Shown here piece after piece: positions 50,609 to 59,143 of a stretch of DNA of 64,000 bases. The notes beneath the pieces were generated by a model. It had not been told where the DNA came from. It saw only the letters and a list, made by a program, of their open reading frames with translations, and did not search any database. The stretch is taken from the NCBI GenBank assembly GCA_964631595.1, contig CAZVXL010000002.1, positions 49,142-113,141 of the forward strand. Direction: 5' to 3'. The stretch's first letter is position 1, and each line of letters opens with the position of its first letter. Source of the DNA: UMGS1312 sp964631595 (GTDB lineage: Bacteria; Bacillota; Clostridia; Oscillospirales; CAG-272). A program made the position numbers and the translations under genes.

Positions 50609-51851
50609 GAGATCGAGAATAAAAATAGTGGCGTCGATCATGCTCGTTCTTGTGCTTCTGTGGGGAGGCACGCTCGGCGTGATCTATGCCTCAAGCTATT
50701 TTGAGATGACGGAGCAGAACCGTGAAATGCTGAGAGTTCACGCCGATATGTACGATCTTCGGAGAACGGACGGCGTTTCTCTGCCGCAGCCCGAGCCCGC
50801 ACCGAGCGCGGGTGATCGAGACTTCCGACGGGATTTTGAGGATTCACCGATGTTCCGCCTCTCCACCTTTTATACGGTGGCGCTGTCGTACGGAGGCGAG
50901 GTGCTTGAGATACGCAACGCCCAGTCGACGGTGTACGACGATGACACGCTTGCTCGGCTGGCGCAAGAGATAGTCGACGGCGGGAAAGAGTCGGGAAGCA
51001 GGAATAGTCTTGCATTTTACAAGAAGGATAAGGGCGGATATGAGCTTGTGGCGTTCATGGATAATACTCTCATAAACGAGAGCGCCGTGACCCTGCTCAG
51101 GTATACGCTCATCTTCGGTGCGGTCGCGATGGCGATCTTTTTGGCGTTGTCCGTATTCCTTGCGAGAAGAATAGTGGATCCGCTTGAGGAGAGCTATAAG
51201 AAGCAAAAGCGCTTTATATCCGATGCGGGACATGAGCTGAAAACTCCCGTTTCCGTGGTCGGAGCCTGCGCGGAGCTGTTGTCGAGAGAGATCGGGGATA
51301 ACAGGTGGCTTGCCGATATCCGATACGAGAACGAGCGCATGGGCGTGCTTGTCGGACAGCTCCTTGAGCTTGCGAGAACGGAGAGTGTTGCCCACCGAGC
51401 CGAGCGCATAGATCTCAGCCGTGAGACTGCGGGTGAGGCGCTTCCGTTCGAGAGCGTCGCATTTGAGAGGGGACTTGTGCTCAAATGCCGAATAGACAGC
51501 GGAATAACCGTAGTCGGAAGCGCCGATCGGCTGAAGCAGCTTGTGTCCGTCCTGCTTGACAATGCCATTCGCCACAGCAGAGACGGCGGTGAGGTGCGAC
51601 TTTCTCTCACAAGGGAGCACGGGTATGCCTGCCTGTCGGTCATAAATGAAGGGGACGGTATTCCGCCGGAGCAGAGAGAGCAGATCTTCGAGCGCTTTTG
51701 GCGTGCCGATGATGCGCGGAGCGGCGAGGACGGGCATTATGGGCTCGGGCTTGCGATAGCGAAGGCTGTTGTCGAATCGCATAGAGGTCACATAGAGGTC
51801 ATTTGCGAAAACGGGCTTGTGGAATTCAGGGCTCGTATCCCGATCGCGTGA
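50601..51851 (+). CDS. Sensor histidine kinase
   Basis: A 416-residue membrane kinase. Two membrane helices (about 10-30 and 165-187) enclose an extracytoplasmic sensor domain of about 130 residues. The H-box is DAGHELKTPVSVV with H211. The ATPase part has N (VLLDNAIRHS), G1 (NEGDGIPPEQ), an F box (FERFWRADD) and G2 (GHYGLGLAI). It starts with GTG at 50601, inside the end of the response regulator gene, with GAGGTG upstream. The sensor domain has no family I recognise. Downstream is the VTC-DUF4956-CotH operon. Confidence 0.94.
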   Translation: MFKRSRIKIVASIMLVLVLLWGGTLGVIYASSYFEMTEQNREMLRVHADMYDLRRTDGVSLPQPEPAPSAGDRDFRRDFEDSPMFRLSTFYTVALSYGGEVLEIRNAQSTVYDDDTLARLAQEIVDGGKESGSRNSLAFYKKDKGGYELVAFMDNTLINESAVTLLRYTLIFGAVAMAIFLALSVFLARRIVDPLEESYKKQKRFISDAGHELKTPVSVVGACAELLSREIGDNRWLADIRYENERMGVLVGQLLELARTESVAHRAERIDLSRETAGEALPFESVAFERGLVLKCRIDSGITVVGSADRLKQLVSVLLDNAIRHSRDGGEVRLSLTREHGYACLSVINEGDGIPPEQREQIFERFWRADDARSGEDGHYGLGLAIAKAVVESHRGHIEVICENGLVEFRARIPIA

Positions 51852-51862
51852 GGGCTTTTCGT

Positions 51863-51895
51863 TTCAATAAAATTTCAATCTTCCTCCTGTACAAT
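51863..51895 (+). promoter_or_regulatory. Response-regulator-type direct repeats and promoter before the VTC-DUF4956-CotH operon
   Basis: TTCAAT at 51863-51868 and 51874-51879, 11 bases apart start to start, then ten bases to TACAAT (51890-51895). Sequence, repeat spacing and the -10 match the element at 49832 almost exactly, suggesting control by the same regulator. Confidence 0.7.
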
Positions 51896-51952
51896 TACAG
51901 CGTAAATGTACGGGAGGCTTTTTTGCGCCCGAGCACGGAAAGGAGATAGGAG

Positions 51953-52624
51953 ATGAAATACCGTCATGAGTGGAAGCACGAGATAAGCTTCGGTGATATG
52001 CTTGAGCTTCGACAAAGACTGAGAGTCGTTATGTACACGGATCCGTATGCCATTGACGGAGTGTGCCGCATACGGAGCCTGTATTTCGACGATCTGTACG
52101 ACAGGGCACTCAGAGAGAAGCTTGACGGAGTAAATGACCGCGAAAAATTCCGAATACGGTATTACAACGGGGATACGTCCTTTATAAGGCTTGAGAAAAA
52201 GAGCAAAATAAACGGGCTGTGCCTGAAAAGCGGCACACGGCTGACAAGGGAGCAGGCGGCACTGCTTGCCGAGGGCAGGGCGGATAAGCTCGGTGATTCC
52301 GACGATCCGCTTGTCCGAGAGCTGTGTCGCAAGATGATCTGTCGGGGGCTTCGCCCCAAAACGATAGTGGATTACACAAGAGAGCCGTTTGTGTATCCCG
52401 CGGGCAATGTCAGAGTTACACTTGACTACGATATTCGCACCGGACTCGGCTGTACCGATCTGCTTGATACGAGCGCTGTGACAGTCCCCGCGGGGGATGC
52501 GCCGATCATACTTGAGGTAAAGTGGGATGAATACCTCCCCGATGCCGTCCGAGCTGCGGTCGGACTAAGGAGCCGTCTTGTCGGCTCATTTTCAAAATAC
52601 GCCGTGTGCAGAATATACGGCTGA
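51953..52624 (+). CDS. VTC-domain (polyphosphate polymerase-like) protein
   Basis: A 223-residue protein of the VTC family, related to the catalytic tunnel domain of yeast vacuolar polyphosphate polymerase and to CYTH/TTM enzymes. It shows the basic and acidic tunnel residues expected: YRHEWKHEI, RIRSLYFDD, KFRIRYYNG, RLEKKSK, DYTREPF and EVKWDEYLP. Bacterial members are nearly always encoded with DUF4956 and CotH genes, as here; whether they make polyphosphate or use another triphosphate is not settled. AAAGGAGA precedes the start. Confidence 0.88.
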   Translation: MKYRHEWKHEISFGDMLELRQRLRVVMYTDPYAIDGVCRIRSLYFDDLYDRALREKLDGVNDREKFRIRYYNGDTSFIRLEKKSKINGLCLKSGTRLTREQAALLAEGRADKLGDSDDPLVRELCRKMICRGLRPKTIVDYTREPFVYPAGNVRVTLDYDIRTGLGCTDLLDTSAVTVPAGDAPIILEVKWDEYLPDAVRAAVGLRSRLVGSFSKYAVCRIYG

Positions 52625-52640
52625 ATAAAAGGAGAAGATT

Positions 52641-53312
52641 ATGAGCTTCAACGATATTTTCAAATCGGGCTTTCTGGAGAACATCACAAGCGTGAGCATC
52701 GTCGATACACTTGTCGCACTTGTGCTTTCGTTCGGTATAGGTATGTTTATATTCCTTGTATACAAGAAAACGTATCAGGGCGTGATGTATTCCTCAAGCT
52801 TCGGAACCACCCTCATCGCACTGACGATGATAACCACGTTTGTTATCCTTGCCGTAACGTCGAACGTGGTGCTGTCTCTCGGTATGGTCGGCGCGCTGTC
52901 CATAGTTCGTTTCCGTACCGCAATAAAGGAGCCGCTTGATATCGCATTCCTGTTTTGGTCGATCGCGGTGGGAATAGTGCTTGCCGCGGGAATGATTCCC
53001 CTTGCGATCGTGGGTAGTGTGGCGATCGGCGTGATACTGCTGATGTTTGTCAACAGAAAATCGCACATCTCCCCGTATATCGCGGTGATCTCCTGCACCG
53101 ATGCCGCGGCTGAGGCGAGAGCGACCGAGCTGATACGAGCCGGCACTCAAAGATGCACCGTCAAGAGCAAGACTGTCACAAAGGGCAGGATAGAGCTGAA
53201 TTTCGAGATACGAATGAAGGACGGCAATACCGATTTTGTAAATGCTCTGTCGGATATCGAGGGAGTCACAAGCGCGGTGCTTGTCAGCTACAACGGCGAA
53301 TATATGGGGTAA
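52641..53312 (+). CDS. DUF4956 membrane protein
   Basis: A 223-residue protein with four hydrophobic segments in the first 140 residues (about 22-42, 54-76, 78-95 and 105-135) and a soluble C-terminal domain of about 80 residues with a ferredoxin-like alternation (from ISPYIAVISC). The motif VGALSIVRFRTAIKEPLD between helices is strongly conserved in DUF4956. No function is established. It lies 16 bases after the VTC gene and 10 before the CotH gene, suggesting a membrane complex of the three. Confidence 0.88.
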   Translation: MSFNDIFKSGFLENITSVSIVDTLVALVLSFGIGMFIFLVYKKTYQGVMYSSSFGTTLIALTMITTFVILAVTSNVVLSLGMVGALSIVRFRTAIKEPLDIAFLFWSIAVGIVLAAGMIPLAIVGSVAIGVILLMFVNRKSHISPYIAVISCTDAAAEARATELIRAGTQRCTVKSKTVTKGRIELNFEIRMKDGNTDFVNALSDIEGVTSAVLVSYNGEYMG

Positions 53313-53322
53313 GGAGAGCGGT

Positions 53323-55428
53323 ATGTCTACACATAAGCACATTGACGTGATATGCTGTGCCGTTCTTGCCGTAACGATGATCCTTGCGGCATTGTTTTCG
53401 TGTGCCGAGCGCTTCGGCATAAAGTGGGCGGATACCGCCGTAAAGTACGCGGAGAAGCTGTTTGATACCTCGGCTGTCCACAGCATTGATATCGTGATGG
53501 ATGATTGGGAAAGCTTTATCGGCAACTGTCGGAGCGAGGAATACAGCGCCTGCACCGTTGTGATAGATAATGAGGCATACGGGAATGTCGCCATTCGCGG
53601 AAAGGGAAATACCTCTCTTACACAGGTCGAGGCATACGGGAATGACCGCTACAGCTTTAAGATAGAGTTCGATCACTACGAGAACGGCAAGAGCTATTAC
53701 GGGCTTGATAAGCTTTGCCTCAATAACATCATTCAGGATAACACTTATATGAAGGATTACCTGTGCTACCGTATGATGGGAGATATGGGCGTGGCATCAC
53801 CGCTGTGCAGCTATGCGTATATTACGGTAAACGGCGAGGATTGGGGACTTTATCTTGCGGTCGAGGGCGTTGAGGAGGGCTTTTTGAGACGCAATTTCGG
53901 GAGCGGCTACGGAGAGCTGTATAAGCCAGACAGCACGGATATGGGCGGAGGTCGCGGTAACGGCGCGGGCTTTGATATGAACGAGCTTGCCGGTGATATT
54001 CCGGAAAACTTCGGCGGTGAGATGCCGAATGACTTCGACGGAGGAATGTGCGACTTCGACGGAAAGATGCCGAACGGCTTTGACGGTGAGATGCCCGATT
54101 TTGACGGAGAAATACCCGATTTCGGCGGAGGAATGCGCGAAAACCTCGGCGGTTTGATGAGCAGTGACGATGTTCTGCTGAAATATATCGACGACGAGGC
54201 GGAGAGCTACCCGAATATCTTCGATAACGCGAAGACAGACGTGACAGATGCGGATAAGACGCGACTGACAGAAGCGCTGAAAAGGCTGTCGGAGGGAGAT
54301 GACGTCGAGAACGCGGTCGATACGGATGCGGTGATACGTTACTTCGCAGTCCACGATTTTGTTTTGAATTTCGACAGCTACACGGGCTCCATGATCCATA
54401 ATTACTACCTCTACGAGGAGAACGGCGTACTGCAAATGATCCCGTGGGATTATAATCTTGCCTTCGGCGGCTTCGGCTCGGCGGAGAGTGCCGAGAAGCT
54501 TGTGAATTATCCGATTGACACACCCGTGAGCGGCGGAGACATCGAGGACAGACCGATGCTTTCTTGGATATTCGCAAGTGAAGAATATACCGAGCGGTAT
54601 CATGAGTGTCTGTCGGAGCTCATAGACAAGTATTTTGACGGCGACAGCTTTGAAGGAATGCTTGACAGGCTCACGGAAATGATCGCTCCGTATGTTGAGC
54701 GCGACCCCACGAAATTCTGTACCTATGGTGAATTTGAACTCGGAAGCGAGACGCTGAAGAAATTCTGTCTGCTCCGTGCGGAGAGCATCGAGGCGCAGCT
54801 TGGTGGAAAGATAGGCACAACGCATGATACGCAGGAGGCGGGAACGCTTGTCAGAGCGGACGGGATAAATATAAGCGATATGGGTTCAATGAACAATACC
54901 GCAGGCGGAGCGGGAGATGCGCCGCAAAGACCCGACGGGAACTTTGCCGAAATGCCCGATGACGTGGGCGACGGCGCTCCCAATATGAACAATACCGCAG
55001 GCGGAGCGGGAGATGCGCCGCAAAGACCCGACGGGAACTTTGCCGAAATGCCCGATGACGTGGGCGACGGCGCTCCCAATATGAACAATACCGCAGGCGG
55101 AGCGGGAGATGCGCCGCAAAGACCCGACGGAAACTTTGCCGAAATGCCCGACGTCACAGGCAACGGTGTTGCGCCCGATGATGGCGAGGACTCGGCGGCG
55201 GAAACGGCAGAGGAGAGCCCGAGCCTCGGTGGCGGGGAGAGCGGCACATGGAAAGGGAACGGAGAAAAACGTGAGCCGTTCGACGGAGATCCGAGCCATG
55301 GCGGTGTCGCGGCGGACGGCGCCGCCGAGGTGCACGGTGAGGAGGAGCCTCTCCTGCTGCTCGGGACAAGCACGGCTGTGCTCGTCCTCGGAATTGCCTT
55401 CGCCGCTCTGTACAAAAGACGTGGGTGA
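53323..55428 (+). CDS. CotH-family kinase-like membrane protein with tandem repeats
   Basis: A 701-residue protein with an N-terminal membrane helix (about 8-27) and a C-terminal helix before YKRRG, so the bulk should be outside the cell. The CotH kinase-like domain starts about residue 50; IRGKGNTS, a DYLCYRMMGD helix and IPWDYNLAFGG are visible (spore CotH is an atypical protein kinase). Within it is an insertion (about 210-285) of Gly/Asp/Phe/Met-rich short repeats (GEMPNDFDGG type). Residues 523-613 are nearly three copies of a 32-residue repeat. Start 53323 has AAGGAGAG upstream. Its partners are the VTC and DUF4956 proteins. Confidence 0.87.
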   Translation: MSTHKHIDVICCAVLAVTMILAALFSCAERFGIKWADTAVKYAEKLFDTSAVHSIDIVMDDWESFIGNCRSEEYSACTVVIDNEAYGNVAIRGKGNTSLTQVEAYGNDRYSFKIEFDHYENGKSYYGLDKLCLNNIIQDNTYMKDYLCYRMMGDMGVASPLCSYAYITVNGEDWGLYLAVEGVEEGFLRRNFGSGYGELYKPDSTDMGGGRGNGAGFDMNELAGDIPENFGGEMPNDFDGGMCDFDGKMPNGFDGEMPDFDGEIPDFGGGMRENLGGLMSSDDVLLKYIDDEAESYPNIFDNAKTDVTDADKTRLTEALKRLSEGDDVENAVDTDAVIRYFAVHDFVLNFDSYTGSMIHNYYLYEENGVLQMIPWDYNLAFGGFGSAESAEKLVNYPIDTPVSGGDIEDRPMLSWIFASEEYTERYHECLSELIDKYFDGDSFEGMLDRLTEMIAPYVERDPTKFCTYGEFELGSETLKKFCLLRAESIEAQLGGKIGTTHDTQEAGTLVRADGINISDMGSMNNTAGGAGDAPQRPDGNFAEMPDDVGDGAPNMNNTAGGAGDAPQRPDGNFAEMPDDVGDGAPNMNNTAGGAGDAPQRPDGNFAEMPDVTGNGVAPDDGEDSAAETAEESPSLGGGESGTWKGNGEKREPFDGDPSHGGVAADGAAEVHGEEEPLLLLGTSTAVLVLGIAFAALYKRRG
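54889..55157 (+). repeat. 96-base in-frame tandem repeat in the CotH gene
   Basis: Copies begin at 54889, 54985 and 55081. The first two are identical over all 96 bases; the third differs at one base and then diverges after about 70 bases. Each encodes 32 residues (MNNTAGGAGDAP, then QRPDGNFAEMPDDVG). The identity shows recent duplication. Confidence 0.95.
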
Positions 55429-55507
55429 GCCCACCGACGGCGCGACCGCAAAATTGTGCGTTAATTGTGAACTAATTGAAACTTTACAAAATTTGCCGAT
55501 TTAAGCA

Positions 55508-55536
55508 TTGAAAAAAAACGGAGGTTGGGTTATAAT
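55508..55536 (+). promoter_or_regulatory. Promoter for PEP carboxykinase
   Basis: TTGAAA (55508-55513) and TATAAT (55531-55536) with a 17-base spacer, 38 bases before the start codon. Confidence 0.85.
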
Positions 55537-55573
55537 GTACGATAGAGAGATTTAGATTTTCTGGAGGTAGAAA

Positions 55574-57352
55574 ATGACCAACAATAAGAAAATTCTCACA
55601 TGGATCGATGAAATGGCGGCAATGACCTGCCCGGATAAGATCGTGTGGATCGACGGCACAGAGGCACAGGCAGAGGCTCTCAGAGAGGAAGCCTGCTCCA
55701 CCGGCGAGATGATCAAGCTCAATCAAGAGCTTCTCCCCGGTTGCTACCTGCACCGTACCGCAGTAAACGATGTCGCAAGAGTTGAGGGACGTACATTTAT
55801 CTGCACCTCAAAGAAAGAGGACGCGGGCAATATCAATAACTGGATGGAGCCCTCTGAGTGCTATGCAAAGCTTTCGAAGCTGTACAAGGGCTCCATGAAG
55901 GGTCGTACCATGTACGTTATCCCTTATTCCATGGGCGTTGTGGGCTCGGAGTTTGCAAAGTACGGCATCGAGCTCACCGATTCGATCTATGTAGTTCTTA
56001 ATATGCTCATCATGACCAGAGTCGGCACTGCCGTGCTTGAGGCTCTCGGAGAGAACGGCGACTTTATCAAGGGACTTCACGCAAAGGCAGACCTTGATGA
56101 GGAGAACCGTTACATCGTACATTTCCCCGAGGATAACACCATCTGGAGCGTAAACTCCGGTTACGGCGGAAACGTTCTTCTCGGTAAGAAGTGCTTCGCC
56201 CTTCGTATTGCATCGTACCTCGGTCGCAAGGAGGGCTGGATGGCAGAGCATATGCTCATTCTCGGCATCGAGGATCCCGACGGAAATATCAAGTATATCA
56301 CCGCGGCGTTCCCCTCTGCCTGCGGTAAGACCAACCTTGCCATGCTCATTCCCCCCGAGATCTTCAAGTCAAAGGGCTATAAGGTATGGTGCGTAGGCGA
56401 TGATATCGCATGGCTCCGCGTCGGAGCAGACGGACGTCTGTGGGCTGTAAACCCCGAGAACGGCTTCTTCGGAGTTGCTCCCGGAACAAACAGCAAGTCC
56501 AACCCCAATGCTCTTGCCACCACACAGAGAGATACTATCTTCACTAACGTGGTTCACGATCTTGACAACAACACAGTTTGGTGGGAGGGACTTAACGATA
56601 ATCCTCCGGCAAACGCCATTGACTGGAAGGGCAATAAGTGGGATTACAGAACCTACGATAAGAAGGACAAGAGCACCTGCGGCGCACATCCCAACTCAAG
56701 ATTCACCGCAAAGGCTGTCAACTGCCCGTGCCTGTCAAGCGAGTTTGACTCCAAGCTCGGTGTGCCCGTAGAGGCTATCATCTTCGGTGGCCGCCGTGCA
56801 AAGACCGCTCCCCTTGTATATCAGTCAACAAGCTGGCAGAACGGTACCTTCGTAGGCTCTATCATGGCATCCGAGACCACCGCCGCCGCATCCGGTGCAG
56901 TCGGTGTCGTTCGCCGCGATCCCATGGCAATGAGACCCTTTACCGGATACGATATGGGAGACTACTTCAAGCACTGGCTTGATATGGGTAAGAAGATTCC
57001 TAATCCTCCGAAGATCTTCCACGTAAACTGGTTCCGCACCGATGATGAGGGACACTTCATTTGGCCCGGCTTCGGTGACAATATGCGTGTGCTTCTCTGG
57101 GTGCTTGCCCGCTGTGAGGGTAAGGTGGATGCCGTTGAGACCGCTATCGGCTATGTTCCGAATTATAAGGACATTAACATAGAGGGACTTGACATCTCCG
57201 AGGATACCATGAAGGAGCTCCTCTCCGTGGATAAGGATGCATGGCTTGAGGACGTCGAGAACATCAAGGAATTCTACGCTATGATCGGTGACAGAGTTCC
57301 CGCAGAGCTGAAGGATGAGCTTGCCGCACTTGAGGCAAGACTCCGTAAGTGA
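55574..57352 (+). CDS. pckG: Phosphoenolpyruvate carboxykinase (GTP)
   Basis: A 592-residue GTP-class PEP carboxykinase interconverting oxaloacetate and PEP. The P-loop is FPSACGKTN (near residue 250), with the metal/PEP site in CVGDDIAWLR and the GTP-class segment FFGVAPGTNSKSNPNAL. It is distinct from the ATP-class enzyme common in many Firmicutes. In fermenters this enzyme often runs toward oxaloacetate. Strongly biased codons and a near-consensus promoter suggest high expression. CTGGAGG precedes the start. Confidence 0.96.
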   Translation: MTNNKKILTWIDEMAAMTCPDKIVWIDGTEAQAEALREEACSTGEMIKLNQELLPGCYLHRTAVNDVARVEGRTFICTSKKEDAGNINNWMEPSECYAKLSKLYKGSMKGRTMYVIPYSMGVVGSEFAKYGIELTDSIYVVLNMLIMTRVGTAVLEALGENGDFIKGLHAKADLDEENRYIVHFPEDNTIWSVNSGYGGNVLLGKKCFALRIASYLGRKEGWMAEHMLILGIEDPDGNIKYITAAFPSACGKTNLAMLIPPEIFKSKGYKVWCVGDDIAWLRVGADGRLWAVNPENGFFGVAPGTNSKSNPNALATTQRDTIFTNVVHDLDNNTVWWEGLNDNPPANAIDWKGNKWDYRTYDKKDKSTCGAHPNSRFTAKAVNCPCLSSEFDSKLGVPVEAIIFGGRRAKTAPLVYQSTSWQNGTFVGSIMASETTAAASGAVGVVRRDPMAMRPFTGYDMGDYFKHWLDMGKKIPNPPKIFHVNWFRTDDEGHFIWPGFGDNMRVLLWVLARCEGKVDAVETAIGYVPNYKDINIEGLDISEDTMKELLSVDKDAWLEDVENIKEFYAMIGDRVPAELKDELAALEARLRK

Positions 57353-57368
57353 TCCGATAATAAAAATA

Positions 57369-57427
57369 AGCCCCGTCGCTTGTGACTGCCGTGCCAAGGC
57401 ATGACAGCTCCGCGACGGAGCTTTTTT
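57369..57427 (+). terminator. Terminator after PEP carboxykinase
   Basis: CCGTCGC (57373-57379) can pair with GCGACGG (57412-57418), and a local stem GCTCC / GGAGC forms at 57407-57421; TTTTTT follows at 57422-57427. It overlaps the stop of the convergent gene. Confidence 0.75.
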
Positions 57428-58859
57428 ATTCGGTTATCTCCATTTCGGTCACGCCGCCGTGCCCGCAGACCACAGTCCACTTGCCGCGCCCGAGCAGTGC
57501 CGGCAGAGCCTCACGCTCCCTTTTTGCAAGCTCGGGATCCGTGTCCACGGAGGTCATGAGATACGGGGCAAGACGGTTGAAGCGGGACTGCTCCTTGGTA
57601 AAGCCCTTGATGTTCACGAAAATATCTCCCGTGAATACAAGACCCGTCCCGCGCTCTGCAATGACAGTCTCACCGGCAACGTGTCCCCCCGCGCCCTCGT
57701 ACAGCTCGAATTCAAGCTCTCCTACCGTGACTCTGCCGACAGCTTCGAAAAGCTCCGTCTGCGCCTCGGAGACACCGCCGACCACGGAAATGAGCTCCTT
57801 GCTCGGAGGAGCATAATGAGACAAAAGCTTGCTTATCTTGACGTACGGCGCATGAAGCGGATTCATTTCGCGGAGCGCCGGCTTGCCCTCTCTCTCACAT
57901 TCGAAATTGTCGGCGCATTTGCGATTCACGTACACCGTGTCAAACAGATCGAGGCATCCCGCGTGATCCACGTCGGCGTGGGTCAGCAGCAGTACGCGCC
58001 TTTTGCTGTCGAAATCGGGTATCTCACGCCGCAGAACGGCGAGCAGCTCCTTGCGGTATATCGCAAAGCCGGAATCAATAAAGCAGAGCGCATCCCCCGC
58101 ATCTATCGCGCAGATGTTGCTGCCGCAGGGCGGCTCTATCAGAAGAAGCTCACGGTCGCCGCACATACGGCGCGATATTCTCGGCGCAAAGCCCTCTCCG
58201 CGGAACTGTGCAAGCTGTGTAGCGAACCGCTTGATGTAATCGAAGGTCTTGTAGACGGGGGCGTTCCTTTCGTCAAGGAGCTGCATGATCCTGTTGGAAT
58301 TTACGATGAGCTTTTTCTGCTTCTCCTCGTCAAGCTCCATCAGCTCGGAAATATCGTTGGCAAAGGACAGATAGAATACGGTGTTGTCGAGTATCTTCTC
58401 ACTGCTCTTGTAGTCGATGACCTTGAGACGGCAGAGCATGGAGGCGCGGCTTATAAAATCCGAGATCTCACGCCCGTTTTCGACAAACAACCCCATCTTG
58501 AAGTATTGGTAAGCGGTGCCGTTCTCCTGAGAGCTGATATAGGATATATTGAAATTGTAATCGTCGATAAGCTCCAGCACGGGCAGGAGTGTACCCACCT
58601 CGTCGAGGAGCTTGAATTCGATGAGGATCACACCTCCGAGGCTGTTCATCGCGCCCAAATATCCGAGACGGGACAGCTCCTCTCCGGCAAGCTTCAGCTG
58701 CTCCTCTGAGCCCTCCGCTTCGATAAACAGCATATGGGCATCGACCGCCTTGTTGTAGCTGACCCGCGTGATGTTGAGCCCGAGCCTTGACAGGCATCTG
58801 TCTGCCTTGAGAAAAGCGCCGATCTTATCCGGCATTACGGTGGTAAAGGTTTTTTTCAT
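57426..58859 (-). CDS. Tandem-ACT metallo-beta-lactamase-fold hydrolase
   Basis: A 477-residue protein with an unusual architecture. Two ACT-like domains occupy about residues 1-75 and 78-155, the second starting LIEFKLLDEVGTLLPVLELI. A helical linker follows, then a metallo-beta-lactamase fold from about residue 235 with THADVDHAG (near 296), EGAGGHVAGE, FTGDIFVN and a final CGHGG, enough for a dinuclear metal site. ACT domains usually bind amino acids, so a ligand-regulated hydrolase is plausible. The substrate is unknown. GGAGG lies 5 bases before ATG 58859 and a promoter upstream. Confidence 0.83.
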   Translation of the reverse strand: MKKTFTTVMPDKIGAFLKADRCLSRLGLNITRVSYNKAVDAHMLFIEAEGSEEQLKLAGEELSRLGYLGAMNSLGGVILIEFKLLDEVGTLLPVLELIDDYNFNISYISSQENGTAYQYFKMGLFVENGREISDFISRASMLCRLKVIDYKSSEKILDNTVFYLSFANDISELMELDEEKQKKLIVNSNRIMQLLDERNAPVYKTFDYIKRFATQLAQFRGEGFAPRISRRMCGDRELLLIEPPCGSNICAIDAGDALCFIDSGFAIYRKELLAVLRREIPDFDSKRRVLLLTHADVDHAGCLDLFDTVYVNRKCADNFECEREGKPALREMNPLHAPYVKISKLLSHYAPPSKELISVVGGVSEAQTELFEAVGRVTVGELEFELYEGAGGHVAGETVIAERGTGLVFTGDIFVNIKGFTKEQSRFNRLAPYLMTSVDTDPELAKREREALPALLGRGKWTVVCGHGGVTEMEITE

Positions 58860-58888
58860 TGGAGCCTCCGAAGGGAATGTATATATTT

Positions 58889-58917
58889 ATTTTACCACAT
58901 ATCGCGGAGCATATCAA
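58889..58917 (-). promoter_or_regulatory. Promoter for the ACT/MBL-fold gene
   Basis: On the minus strand, TTGATA (58917-58912) and TAAAAT (58894-58889) with a 17-base spacer. Confidence 0.75.
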
Positions 58918-58979
58918 TATTTTCCGATAAAGTATGCGGCACAATATGAAGTGTCACGCGAAAAAAATCATACAACCCG

Positions 58980-59008
58980 TTGACAAGCGACATTGTATAG
59001 TGTATAAT
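58980..59008 (+). promoter_or_regulatory. Promoter for the pflB-pflA operon
   Basis: TTGACA (58980-58985) and TATAAT (59003-59008) with a 17-base spacer; the transcript would begin just before the riboswitch. Confidence 0.88.
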
Positions 59009-59014
59009 AGGATT

Positions 59015-59110
59015 ACAGTTCTACATGACTGACGGATCAGCGGGTAACCGCGGGGAAGTGTAGATTCTATTATGCCGACCGTCTGGGCGACCGCTTTGCG
59101 GTCGCTTTTT
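59015..59110 (+). promoter_or_regulatory. ZTP/ZMP (pfl) riboswitch
   Basis: The conserved parts of the pfl RNA motif are present: GACTGACGGA (about 59029-59038), AACCGCGGGGAAG (59046-59058) and the hallmark GCCGACCGTCTGGGC (59074-59088). This RNA senses ZTP/ZMP, which accumulate when 10-formyl-tetrahydrofolate is low, and usually turns genes on. The terminator at 59087-59110 shares the GGGC of the aptamer, so ligand binding would block terminator formation. Control of formate production by one-carbon status is the known logic of pfl-associated members. Confidence 0.92.
59087..59110 (+). terminator. Riboswitch-controlled terminator
   Basis: A perfect 8-base stem GCGACCGC / GCGGTCGC with a 3-base loop, followed by TTTTT, overlapping the conserved 3' part of the ZTP aptamer. 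Confidence 0.9.
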
Positions 59111-59143
59111 ATGTGAGTCGGATGAATGAAGGGAGCTTGATTT

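Noticed and set aside
53797..54825. A 342-codon open frame opposite the CotH gene
   Set aside because: Antisense shadow with repetitive translation caused by the Gly/Asp/Met-rich repeats on the coding strand.
54889..55157. Regular repeats as a possible CRISPR array
   Set aside because: The 96-base units are contiguous, in frame, coding, and have no spacers.
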